Shown: positions 8,663-16,741 of the stretch, in pieces
Layout of the letters: each line of letters begins with the position of its first letter
Numbering within the stretch: the first letter of the stretch is position 1
NCBI GenBank assembly: GCA_023426125.1
Contig: JAFABI010000065.1
Location: 1 to 64,000 of the forward strand
Length of the DNA stretch: 64,000 bases
Direction of reading: 5' to 3'
Source of the DNA: Bacillota bacterium
GTDB lineage: Bacteria; Bacillota; Clostridia; Acetivibrionales; DTU013
Translations under genes and position numbers: made by a program
The notes under the pieces: model-generated
Told to the model about the DNA's origin: nothing
Database searches by the model: none
Seen by the model: only the letters and a program-made list of their open reading frames with translations

Positions 8663-9361
8663 CTACCTTTTTCCGAATATAGCCGTTCCGATCCGTACCA
8701 TGTTTGACCCTTCTTCTATTGCCGCTTCGAAATCATTGCTCATGCCCATGGAAAGGTAGTCCATATTTATATTATCAATATTTTCCCTGGTTATGTCAAT
8801 ATGTAATTTTCTAAGTTCTGTAAATACCCACCTTATTTCTTCCGGATTTTGCGCCAGCGGCGCGATGGTCATCAAGCCTTTTACCCGGATATTGGGAAAT
8901 TTGCTTACGTTTTTCAGGAAGTCCGGAACTTTGTCCATTTCCATTCCAAACTTGGATTCCTCTTCCGCGATATTTACCTGAACCAGTACCTCCATGACCC
9001 TGCCGGCCTTTTCGGCCCTTTTTTGTATCTCCTCGGCCAGCTCCATCCGGTCGAGGGAATGGATCATGTCCACCCTGTCAACGATATACTTTACCTTGTT
9101 GGTCTGTAAATGGCCGATCAAATGCCAGCGGCAGCTTTTACCGATTTTTTCATATTTGTCGCACAGCTCCTGGACTCTGTTTTCCCCAAGGTCATAAAGC
9201 CCGCTTTCCACCGCTTTTAAGATCCTGCTTTCGTCCACGGTTTTGGTGACGGCAATCACTTTGATATCTTCCGCCCTTCTGCCTGATTTAAGGGCGGAAG
9301 CTTCAACTCTTTGCAAAACTGCTTTAACGTTATCCCTGATATAATCCGTTTCCATACTCAT
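8663..9361 (-). CDS. YggS/PROSC-type PLP homeostasis protein
   Basis: Single-domain alanine-racemase-fold protein that binds pyridoxal phosphate without a known catalytic turnover and helps balance vitamin B6 and amino/keto acid pools. The PLP lysine is in IKVIAVTKTV (near residue 40); GENRVQEL, WHLIGHLQTNKV, and SMGMSNDFEAAIEEGSNMVRIGTAIFG are family hallmarks. Length is 232. Its ATG overlaps the TGA of the upstream HlyD-like gene (ATGA), implying translational coupling. Confidence 0.95.
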   Translation of the reverse strand: MSMETDYIRDNVKAVLQRVEASALKSGRRAEDIKVIAVTKTVDESRILKAVESGLYDLGENRVQELCDKYEKIGKSCRWHLIGHLQTNKVKYIVDRVDMIHSLDRMELAEEIQKRAEKAGRVMEVLVQVNIAEEESKFGMEMDKVPDFLKNVSKFPNIRVKGLMTIAPLAQNPEEIRWVFTELRKLHIDITRENIDNINMDYLSMGMSNDFEAAIEEGSNMVRIGTAIFGKR

Positions 9362-10677
9362 TGTAATATTATCTGCCCCTCCTTAATGTTTTCGGGATTA
9401 AGAATGTATGTATCATAAAGGTTGACGGTTTTTTTCGTATCATTCTCGGAAATCTTTTGGATTATTTTTTGGCCGTCTTTGTTAAGTGATTCCACGATCC
9501 TGTCTGGAGTTTTAATAATTGCGTATTCCTCATCTTTAGAAACTATTTCCACTTCCCTTTCCGTGGCGCATTTTGCCCGGATCAGCATTACCCTGGCTTT
9601 CGTCCAATCATCGTTGGGCGAATAAAGACATTTTAATGGAAGCTTCAGTCCTTCATGGGAATCCTTGATCAGATCCGCATTGATCTTCCGGTGGGAGGAC
9701 AGTTCTTCGGAAAATCTGTCAATCCTCACCGTAATCAGCGCTTTACCTCCTTCCTTTGCCGCTATGTCCGCAACATATCCGTTAACGACGGCGCCGATGC
9801 TGTTCAGCCTGACGTCGATATCATCACCGGCTTTAAATACTACTGCTTTTTTAGTATCTAAAATTGCAGCTATATAGGTATAATTTCCCCGGATCACTTT
9901 CATAAACGGTTTTCCTGCAGTAACTTCTTCATAGCCGGAAATAATTTGTAGATTTTTATCATTTACGTTTTTGATCGTTTCCAGCGTCAGCTCTTTTAGG
10001 GACTCCGGCGTCAGGATCTGCTCATAGCCGTCGATGGCGTAGGAGACGATTCCCGAATATTGGGATATGACCTGGCTCGTATTTGTGTTTATCTTCTGCT
10101 GGATGTTATTTTTCTCCTGCTTCAGCGACTGTATCTGCGTATCATTTTCACCTTCTCCTGCGATGGCAGCTTTTTTTTCAATAAGCTTATCCACTTCCAG
10201 CGTCAGCTGGCTGATTCCGTCCATGGAGTTTGTATTGCACAGGTTAATGATTCCCTGCACTTTCTGCCCTATGGTCCTATCGATTTTAGCCATATCCTCG
10301 GAAAAGAAATCGGTTTTTTTCGCTCTCTCATTCTGTGCCTGTATGATCCGGGCATTTACCTCCTCCAGCTCTTTTATGAGGCTCAGGGAAGCCTTGTCCG
10401 AGATTGTGGCAACGCCGCTGTAGGCAGAAACCCGCTCACCCTCCGCTACCTCCGGAATGAATTTCCCATCGGTGTCGGAAGGCGTGAGAAGCACTTCCTC
10501 CCTTACCAGGATCCCGTCAATATTGACAGAATCCTCAATTACGCCTATTCTTAAAACGTCGCTGCTGACAGTGTCATTGGACAGCCAATGAAAAACGGAA
10601 GGAACGTACAGCAGTGAAAACAGTATCAGCAGGATACCTCCGATTTTAAATCTCTTTCCTTTGTTTTTTTCCGACAT
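9358..10677 (-). CDS. HlyD-like membrane-anchored adaptor protein
   Basis: A single N-terminal membrane segment (GGILLILFSLLYVPSVFHWL) is followed by an extracytoplasmic region with a biotinyl-lipoyl-like half (VSAYSGVATISD), a long coiled coil (about 120-200, Asn/Gln/Glu-rich), and a second beta-rich half (AKEGGKALITVRIDRFS). This is the architecture of HlyD/membrane-fusion adaptors of exporters, yet no transporter gene is adjacent. I begin at ATG 10677 (MSEKNKGKRF) because AAGGAG precedes it; the frame extends further upstream without support. Co-transcription with yggS-sepF-yggT-divIVA suggests an envelope or division-linked job, which is inference. Confidence 0.8.
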   Translation of the reverse strand: MSEKNKGKRFKIGGILLILFSLLYVPSVFHWLSNDTVSSDVLRIGVIEDSVNIDGILVREEVLLTPSDTDGKFIPEVAEGERVSAYSGVATISDKASLSLIKELEEVNARIIQAQNERAKKTDFFSEDMAKIDRTIGQKVQGIINLCNTNSMDGISQLTLEVDKLIEKKAAIAGEGENDTQIQSLKQEKNNIQQKINTNTSQVISQYSGIVSYAIDGYEQILTPESLKELTLETIKNVNDKNLQIISGYEEVTAGKPFMKVIRGNYTYIAAILDTKKAVVFKAGDDIDVRLNSIGAVVNGYVADIAAKEGGKALITVRIDRFSEELSSHRKINADLIKDSHEGLKLPLKCLYSPNDDWTKARVMLIRAKCATEREVEIVSKDEEYAIIKTPDRIVESLNKDGQKIIQKISENDTKKTVNLYDTYILNPENIKEGQIILQ

Positions 10678-10740
10678 TTCTGTCTCCTTCGGAGCACTGA
10701 AAATATCACTTGCGCTTTTTCTGCGAATGTAGGTTGCATA

Positions 10741-10776
10741 GGCGAGCAACAAATGCACAGCATTTGTGACCAGCCC
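10741..10776. repeat. Palindromic repeat, family R2 (GGCGAGCA...CCAGCCC)
   Basis: Imperfect hairpin GGCGAGCAACAAATGC / GCATTTGTGACCAGCCC between the HlyD-like and YnbB-like genes. Related copies lie at 36111-36142, 36152-36184 and 37560-37592; the ends are conserved while the inner stem varies (ATGC or GGC versions). Confidence 0.7.
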
Positions 10777-10834
10777 CGGAGCTCCAAGACTGCATTTGCA
10801 GAAAATTTAGCGTAAGTTATATTTTCACCAGTGC

Positions 10835-12127
10835 TTACAGTTTTATCAGTTTGCGTTCCAGCATGTTCCTTATGGAAATCATAACTCCCAGCTTTACATG
10901 CTCATATACAAGCCCACCCTGCATGTAAGCGGTATATGGGGGCTTCAACGGAGCGTCGGCGCTGAGCTCGATGGACGAGCCCTGGACAAATGCTCCTGCC
11001 GCCATGATTACCGGGCAGTCATAGCCCGGCATGTCCCATGGCTCGGGCGTAACATAAGCATCTACCGGCGAGCCCTTCTGGATCCCCTGGCAGAAAGCTA
11101 TCATGCTTTCCGGGTTGCCGAATCTGACCGCCTGAATGATATCGCTGCGCATTTCATTGGGCTGAGGCGACGTTTCAAACCCCAGCTTCTTCATCAGTGA
11201 AGCACAGAAAACCGCACCTTTCAGGCTTTCCGCAACCACATGGGGAGCAAGGAAGAGCCCCTGCAGCATAAGCCTGCTGTTTCCAAGGCTGGCTCCTACT
11301 TTTTTGCCTAATCCGGGAGTCGTCAGCCTGCAGGCGGCATTTTGCACGTAGGCTTTCTTTCCTGCAATGTATCCGCCCGCCGGCGCCAATCCACCCCCGG
11401 GATTCTTGATCAGGGAACCTGCCGCCAGATCCGCGCCGGCCTCCACCGGCTCCTGTTCCTCTGTAAATTCGCCATAACAATTGTCAACCAGTACGATGAC
11501 ATCCTCTTTTATTTCTTTAATTTTTTCAATTACCCTTTTTATTTCCCCGATTTTTATGGAAGGTCTCCAGCCATAGCCCCTTGAACGCTGGATAAGAACC
11601 ATCCGGGTCTTTGCCTTGATCGCTTCCTTCAGCTTTTCTAAATCAATGCCGCCGTCTTCCAGAAGCTCCAGCTGGCTATAGGTTATTCCGAACTCTCTTA
11701 GCGAGCCGGCCCCCTCGCCTCTGATTCCGATCACTTCCTCCAGCGTATCATAAGGCTTTCCTGTTACAGAAAGCAGTTCATCACCGGGCCTGAGATTTCC
11801 GTACATGCATAGTGCAATTGCCTGAGTCCCTGCTACGATCTGGTGCCTGACAAGGGCGTCCTCAGCTTTGAAAACGCTTGCATAGACTGAGTCCAGGACT
11901 TCCCTTCCCCTGTCGTCATAGCCGTACCCGGTGGTACCGGCAAAATGTGTGTCGCTTAAGCGGTTATCCTGCATGGCCTTTATTACTTTATACTGGTTAT
12001 ACTCCCGGATGGAGCTGATTTTTTTTATTTCCTCTTCAATATCTTTTTCGGCAGAATCGACGATTTTTATTACATCCTCGCTGATGCCAAATTCGTTTTT
12101 TACATAGTTTTGCAGCCAAAAGTTCAT
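10835..12127 (-). CDS. YnbB-like PLP enzyme (aluminium-resistance / methionine gamma-lyase family)
   Basis: Fold-type I PLP protein of 430 residues related to cystathionine beta/gamma-lyases and annotated in Bacilli as YnbB or aluminium resistance protein. Visible markers are GTTGYGYDDRGREVLDSVYA near the N-terminus, QIVAGTQAIALCMYG, VDNCYGEFTEEQEP (the PLP-binding Asp), and GSLIKNPGGGLAPAGGYIAG with the likely PLP-binding Lys. The true substrate in this family is not established; C-S lyase activity is an inference from fold. The gene stands alone with its own 180-bp upstream gap that it shares with the divergent pseudouridine synthase gene. Confidence 0.88.
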   Translation of the reverse strand: MNFWLQNYVKNEFGISEDVIKIVDSAEKDIEEEIKKISSIREYNQYKVIKAMQDNRLSDTHFAGTTGYGYDDRGREVLDSVYASVFKAEDALVRHQIVAGTQAIALCMYGNLRPGDELLSVTGKPYDTLEEVIGIRGEGAGSLREFGITYSQLELLEDGGIDLEKLKEAIKAKTRMVLIQRSRGYGWRPSIKIGEIKRVIEKIKEIKEDVIVLVDNCYGEFTEEQEPVEAGADLAAGSLIKNPGGGLAPAGGYIAGKKAYVQNAACRLTTPGLGKKVGASLGNSRLMLQGLFLAPHVVAESLKGAVFCASLMKKLGFETSPQPNEMRSDIIQAVRFGNPESMIAFCQGIQKGSPVDAYVTPEPWDMPGYDCPVIMAAGAFVQGSSIELSADAPLKPPYTAYMQGGLVYEHVKLGVMISIRNMLERKLIKL

Positions 12128-12307
12128 TCTGTAGCCTCTCTTCGGTTTGTCGGATGCTGGTTGGCGCTGCCAACCACCTCTATTTTATCCAAGTCTGCGG
12201 CGTATGACAATCCCTACTTGAATTCTTTTTTCTCTTGGTGTAAGATTGTTTCTGCACTGTCGTGCCGATGGGCGTAAATGCAATGGCGAAAGGATTTTTA
12301 AGTTGAA

Positions 12308-13402
12308 ATGAAGCTTGGTTATACAGTCACAGAGGAAGATGCTTTAAAAAATGTAAAATTCATTTTGAAACACAGGCTTTCCCTATCCGAGAGGCTCATA
12401 AAGAAGCTTAAATACGCAGGCCGCATTACGTCCAATGCAACGCCTGTCTATATAAACGCGTCTGTTTTGGCAGGGGACATTCTTGAGGTAGATCTTGCAT
12501 TTGATGACATCAATGAAGACATTCTTCCGGAAAGGATGGACCTGGACATTCTATATGAGGATGACAGCCTCATCGCGCTAAACAAACCTCCCGACATGGT
12601 CGTCCACCCGACCAGCTACCACTTCACCGGAACAATGGCAAACGGCGTGATGGACTACCTTCTGGGCAAGGGAATCAGAACCAGAATACGGCCGGTAAGC
12701 AGATTGGACAGAGATACCTCCGGAATCATCATTTTCGCACTGAATTCCTATGTCCAGGAAAAGCTGATACGGCAAATGCATGAAAATACGTATCACAAGG
12801 AGTATGTCGGCATTGTTCACGGAAACATGAAGGAAGCTTCGGGTGTTATCGACCTTCCGATAGAAAGAAAACCGGGCAGCATCATGCTCAGGCATGTTTC
12901 AGCGTCCGGGGCGCCTTCGGTTACCCGGTATGAAGTCCTGGAACATTTGAAGGATGCGGATTATGTAAGATTTATTCTGGAAACCGGCAGAACACACCAG
13001 ATAAGGGTTCACTGCCAGGCTATAGGCCATCCCCTTGTCGGCGATACGCTTTATCCCGCTTTGGACGGCATGGACCTGACCCTCAAGTATCCTACGCCCT
13101 CTTTGCCTTCACCAGGAAGCGCTGAAAGCGCCACTTCCTGCTTTTCTGAGGATGCCGTCCGCCATGGGTCGGATTTTAAGGAACCTGTACGGGAGGATAC
13201 ATTTCCACCGCCGCCCGGATTACTGAAAAATATGGCTTCTCCGGGGTCGCCGGACCATTTTGTTCCCGCTCATGTCATCGGCAGGCATGCTCTGCATTCC
13301 CTTAAAACCAGCTTTATTCATCCTGTCGCCAACAATTTTCTGGAACTTACCGCTCCGGTTCCGCCCGATATATCCCGCGCTCTGGAAATATTAAAGAAAT
13401 AA
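12308..13402 (+). CDS. RluA-family RNA pseudouridine synthase with an internal insertion
   Basis: Converts specific uridines of rRNA or tRNA to pseudouridine. Residues 14-60 are an S4-like RNA-binding domain (SLSERLIKKLKYAGRI); the catalytic motif SRLDRDTSG is at 131-139 with the nucleophilic Asp at 134; GRTHQIRVH is at 227-235. The normal run from VGDTLYP to GRHALHSLKTSFIHP is broken by about 70 extra residues (251-320) that are rich in Pro, Ser and Gly and look disordered. The frame stays open through the insertion, so it is not a frameshift. The ribosome site is weak. Which uridine it modifies cannot be read from the sequence. Confidence 0.93.
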   Translation: MKLGYTVTEEDALKNVKFILKHRLSLSERLIKKLKYAGRITSNATPVYINASVLAGDILEVDLAFDDINEDILPERMDLDILYEDDSLIALNKPPDMVVHPTSYHFTGTMANGVMDYLLGKGIRTRIRPVSRLDRDTSGIIIFALNSYVQEKLIRQMHENTYHKEYVGIVHGNMKEASGVIDLPIERKPGSIMLRHVSASGAPSVTRYEVLEHLKDADYVRFILETGRTHQIRVHCQAIGHPLVGDTLYPALDGMDLTLKYPTPSLPSPGSAESATSCFSEDAVRHGSDFKEPVREDTFPPPPGLLKNMASPGSPDHFVPAHVIGRHALHSLKTSFIHPVANNFLELTAPVPPDISRALEILKK

Positions 13403-13562
13403 CGTCATAATGTTTACATATTTTTCCTTAAATGTTATTATATATTTGCCGGCGACCCCTTTTTTATCATATTATTGAAGGCGCTTTCGAAACAATCCAC
13501 GACGGCTGTTAGCCTGACATCCGGGCAGGAAAGCTGTTCCTTCAATATTGGAGGAATGTCAT

Positions 13563-14138
13563 ATGGAAATACTAAAGGAAAAATATTCAATCACGGAATT
13601 AAGCGGGATTCTTCAGCTTACCGACCATGCCCTGCGGTACTACGAAAAGGAATTCGGACTGAATGTGCCCAAGGATGGCCGCGGAAGACGATTCTATACA
13701 ACGGACCTTGCCAATATCATGTTCCAGATAAAAACCATGCGGAGTGAAGGACTTGAGATCAAGGCCATAAAAAATATCCTGCAATCGGAGGATATCATCA
13801 AGGAGCCTCCGCCCGTAGTCACAAATGAAACTTCAACGGACATTGTCTCAGCGGCTTCCCAGACCGGCGGTCTTAAGGAAATAACCGCCTTCTTCAACGA
13901 ATTCAAGGAACAGCTTACCAGTGAATTATCCAATGAAATCCTGACCACCAGGGACCACCTTTCCAAAGAAATTACCAAAAGCAAGCTTGAGCTGGGAGCT
14001 TGTGTGGAAAATGGGATGCGCAGGCTGGAAGCAAAAATGGAAAGACATTTTCTGGATGTGGATAGAGCGTTGGGAATATGGCGGGAGAAAAACAAGAAAG
14101 GTATTTTTAAAAAATTATTAACCAAAACGATAAAGTGA
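13563..14138 (+). CDS. MerR-type helix-turn-helix regulator
   Basis: Residues 1-70 form a MerR-like winged helix: YSITELSGILQLTDHALRYY, then GRGRRFYTTDLANIMFQIKTM. The remainder (about 80-191) is predicted helical and coiled, with many Lys/Glu, ending in a basic tail (KKGIFKKLLTKTIK). No cysteines typical of metal-sensing MerR proteins are seen, so the signal is unknown; it may be closer to RacA-like DNA-binding division proteins. I use the ATG at 13563, 8 nt after GGAGG; a TTG at 13548 would lie before that site. Confidence 0.82.
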   Translation: MEILKEKYSITELSGILQLTDHALRYYEKEFGLNVPKDGRGRRFYTTDLANIMFQIKTMRSEGLEIKAIKNILQSEDIIKEPPPVVTNETSTDIVSAASQTGGLKEITAFFNEFKEQLTSELSNEILTTRDHLSKEITKSKLELGACVENGMRRLEAKMERHFLDVDRALGIWREKNKKGIFKKLLTKTIK

Positions 14139-14276
14139 CCAAGCATTGGAATTAATAGTAAACGACTGAAGACTGTTTAAAAACAACCGGAATTTCCGAC
14201 GCGCAATGGATATAACTACGCACCAGGGATAAAAGAGCTCCTATAAAATTACACAATGACTCCACCCTATGAAAAT

Positions 14277-14300
14277 GGGGCGACCTTTTGGGTCCGCCCC
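14277..14300 (-). terminator. Terminator downstream of spo0A
   Basis: On the minus strand GGGGCGGACC pairs with GGTCGCCCC around a CAAAA loop, followed by ATTTTC. It lies 24-48 bp after the spo0A stop codon and would also shield spo0A from plus-strand read-through out of the MerR-like gene. Confidence 0.8.
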
Positions 14301-14324
14301 CCTTCTTCGTCTGTTACAGGTCTA

Positions 14325-15125
14325 TCAGCTTACTTTCATTTCCAGCCGCAGTTTGTCCGCTACCATGGCAATAAATTCGGAATTTGTTGGCTTGCCTTTT
14401 CCTATGCTGACGGTATATCCGAACAAAGCGTCAATCGCTTCCACCTGTCCCCTGCTCCAGGCAACCTCTATGGCATGCCTGATGGCTCTTTCGACTCTGC
14501 TGGGGGTGGTATTGTATTCTCTTGCGATGGACGGATACAGTTGTTTTGTAATGGAATTGATAATATCCAGGTCTTTTACAACCATCATGATTGCGTCTCT
14601 GAGATACTGATAGCCTTTAATATGTGCTGGAACGCCGATTTCGTGCATTACATTCGTGACCTCCACCTCAAGGTTTCTTTGCACCGGCGGATGGTGCATG
14701 GGCTTGGTGTCTATGGAATATTCCGATCTTATTACCGCAGACGGATTGGTTTCCTTCAGCTGCCGGATTCTTGAAACCAGTACATCCATGTCAAAAGGTT
14801 TCACGATGTAATACTCCGCGCCAAGGGCCAGAGCCCTTTGCGTTATCTTATCCTGCCCCACCGCGGAAAGGATAATAAATAGAGGACGTTTTTTCATAGG
14901 AATTGAACTCATTTTCTCGAGAACACCCAGGCCGTCCAGATGCGGCATGATTATGTCCAATATGGCGATATCCGGCATCTTTGCCGAAATCAGCTCGCAG
15001 GCTTCTACACCGTCACGCGCCACACCGACGACATCAATATCGCTCTGGCTGTTCAAATATTCGTACAGTATATCGCCGAATTCCTTATTGTCATCTGCGA
15101 TGACAATCTGTATTTTCTTTTCCAA
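14325..15125 (-). CDS. spo0A: Sporulation master response regulator Spo0A
   Basis: Phosphorelay-activated transcription factor that commits the cell to sporulation. Receiver domain (1-125): acidic pair D11/D12, phospho-acceptor Asp57 in AILDIIMP, Ser87 and Lys109 (VKPFD). The C-terminal DNA-binding domain (about 150-266) has the SpoOA signature with AIEVAWSRGQVEAIDALFGYTV in two pieces of the recognition/effector region. I start at the TTG at 15125 (MEKKIQIVIADDN), 8 nt after GGGGGAG; upstream in-frame codons have no ribosome site and would run into the promoter. It follows spoIVB as in Bacillus and Clostridium. A 0A box sits in its own promoter. Confidence 0.98.
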   Translation of the reverse strand: MEKKIQIVIADDNKEFGDILYEYLNSQSDIDVVGVARDGVEACELISAKMPDIAILDIIMPHLDGLGVLEKMSSIPMKKRPLFIILSAVGQDKITQRALALGAEYYIVKPFDMDVLVSRIRQLKETNPSAVIRSEYSIDTKPMHHPPVQRNLEVEVTNVMHEIGVPAHIKGYQYLRDAIMMVVKDLDIINSITKQLYPSIAREYNTTPSRVERAIRHAIEVAWSRGQVEAIDALFGYTVSIGKGKPTNSEFIAMVADKLRLEMKVS

Positions 15126-15170
15126 CAAGACGACTCCCCCTCTGATTTGAAACTTTATGTTCTGGTAATT

Positions 15171-15199
15171 ATTATATTTTCCATTCGACAAATTATCAA
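15171..15199 (-). promoter_or_regulatory. spo0A promoter with embedded 0A box
   Basis: Minus-strand TTGATA (15199-15194), 17-bp spacer, TATAAT (15176-15171): a near-consensus sigma-A promoter ending about 45 bp before the spo0A start. The spacer carries TTTGTCGAA (15192-15184), a perfect match to the core Spo0A-binding box TGTCGAA. Location inside the core promoter suggests Spo0A-P binding competes with, or reshapes, sigma-A polymerase. Confidence 0.8.
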
Positions 15200-15301
15200 G
15201 TGGTTTTTTCTATTTTATGGCAATCGATGGAAATTATTCTATCTGTTCCAGTCCTCTGCACAACCTTATATCCCTTTAAATTACAGCATTTCAGCAAAAA
15301 T

Positions 15302-15323
15302 GGCACTGTTTTACAACAGTGCC
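15302..15323 (-). terminator. Terminator downstream of spoIVB
   Basis: Perfect 9-bp stem GGCACTGTT / AACAGTGCC with a four-base loop, followed on the minus strand by ATTTTTGC. It lies 22 bp after spoIVB and separates it from spo0A. Confidence 0.85.
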
Positions 15324-15344
15324 TTTCGCCCATTATAAATTTCC

Positions 15345-16649
15345 TTATTTTAATGCATTATTTCCTGTAATATTTTTGAGCATTGCCTCAATAAAAATAC
15401 CGTATCCTCTGGTGGGATCATTTATCAGCACATGGGTTACCGCCCCGATAATCTTTCCATCCTGCAGGATGGGACTGCCGGACATGCCCTGAACGATCCC
15501 TCCCGTCGTCTTAAGAAGCTCCGGATCGGTAACTTTGATAACCATCCCTTTGGAGCCATTGGTATTCTGCTTGGAGACCTTCTGTATCTCGATGTCGTAT
15601 TCGTTTATCGTTTTACCGTCAATGTTGGAAAGAATTACTGCAGGCCCTTCTTTTATCTGGGACCTTAAGCCGATTGGATACAGCTTTCCTACAATTCTCC
15701 CTGTAGCTCCGGCAGAAAGATTGCCATAAATGCCGGTTTCAGTATTCTTTATGATTTCACCCAGCTTTGTATCCTCGACAAAGATGCCTTTCAGCTCTCC
15801 AGGTACACCGGACCTACCCGCCTTTACGCCAAGAATACTGGATTCCAGGATCTCGCCGGATTCTACCGGCATAAGCGTTCCGGTATCAATGTCCGTTATG
15901 CCGTGGCCCAGCGCGCCGAAGGATTGGGTTTGAGGATCGTAAAAGGTCAGCGTTCCGATCCCGGCCGTACTGTCCCTGACCCACAGGCCGATGTGAAACT
16001 TGTTGTCGTCCGCAGCTTTTACAGGCTTCATCAGCGCCGTGCCTATGGTATTTCCATAACGGTATTTGATTTTAATGGGATTTCCCGAACTTTTGTCAAT
16101 TTCATCAATAAGATCGCTTACATTGTCCATGGTATTGTTGTTGACTTCCGTTATAACATATCCCGGTCTGACACCGGTGTCCTTCGAAGGAGCAATCTTC
16201 CGTCCGTCGGCTGTTTCCACGTCCGAGACGCCGATCACCAGTATGCCGCTTATATCAAGCTTTACCCCCACCGTATTACCGCAGGCAACCAGCTGTTTGC
16301 TGGAAACGATGTCCACCTTTACGGTTTTCACGGGCAGCAAGCCGAACAGCTTCATATCCAGCTTTACACTGCCGCTTTTGTCAGTGCTGAAGGATACCGG
16401 ACGCGCGAAATGGACATTATTTCCCGCCGCATTGATTTCACCGCCGTTTACTTTCAGCATACCCTGCTGGTCTGCCTTGATATTGACGACAAACGGATTT
16501 TTAAAATCATATTTGTATTCTTCGCCCTGGATAAGAATAAGCTCATCAGGGATGGAAAATAAAACGCTCAAATAAATAGCGCTGATGGATATCGTAACCG
16601 ATGCAAACAAAACAATAAGAATCTTCTTGTATAACCGCAAGTTTCTCAT
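15345..16649 (-). CDS. spoIVB: SpoIVB serine peptidase (S55)
   Basis: Forespore-secreted protease that cleaves SpoIVFA/SpoIIQ and so triggers pro-sigma-K processing. The 434-residue protein has an N-terminal membrane/signal segment (ILIVLFASVTISISAIYLSVLF), a PDZ domain about 150-215 (ISGILVIGVSDVET... GYVITEVNNNTMDN), and an S55 peptidase domain with GALGHGITDIDTG (catalytic His) and GMSGSPILQDG with the nucleophilic Ser near 390-392. GGAGGG precedes the ATG. Position between recN and spo0A is conserved across spore formers. A forespore sigma-F/G promoter is expected but I could not point to one convincingly. Confidence 0.97.
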   Translation of the reverse strand: MRNLRLYKKILIVLFASVTISISAIYLSVLFSIPDELILIQGEEYKYDFKNPFVVNIKADQQGMLKVNGGEINAAGNNVHFARPVSFSTDKSGSVKLDMKLFGLLPVKTVKVDIVSSKQLVACGNTVGVKLDISGILVIGVSDVETADGRKIAPSKDTGVRPGYVITEVNNNTMDNVSDLIDEIDKSSGNPIKIKYRYGNTIGTALMKPVKAADDNKFHIGLWVRDSTAGIGTLTFYDPQTQSFGALGHGITDIDTGTLMPVESGEILESSILGVKAGRSGVPGELKGIFVEDTKLGEIIKNTETGIYGNLSAGATGRIVGKLYPIGLRSQIKEGPAVILSNIDGKTINEYDIEIQKVSKQNTNGSKGMVIKVTDPELLKTTGGIVQGMSGSPILQDGKIIGAVTHVLINDPTRGYGIFIEAMLKNITGNNALK

Positions 16650-16741
16650 TTTATGCCCTCCTGCAAGTTAAGTTAACCTTTTGGAAGGGCAATTATTCAA
16701 ACAAATAAATGAAGCGGGAGGTAATAATGGATAGGAAGAAT

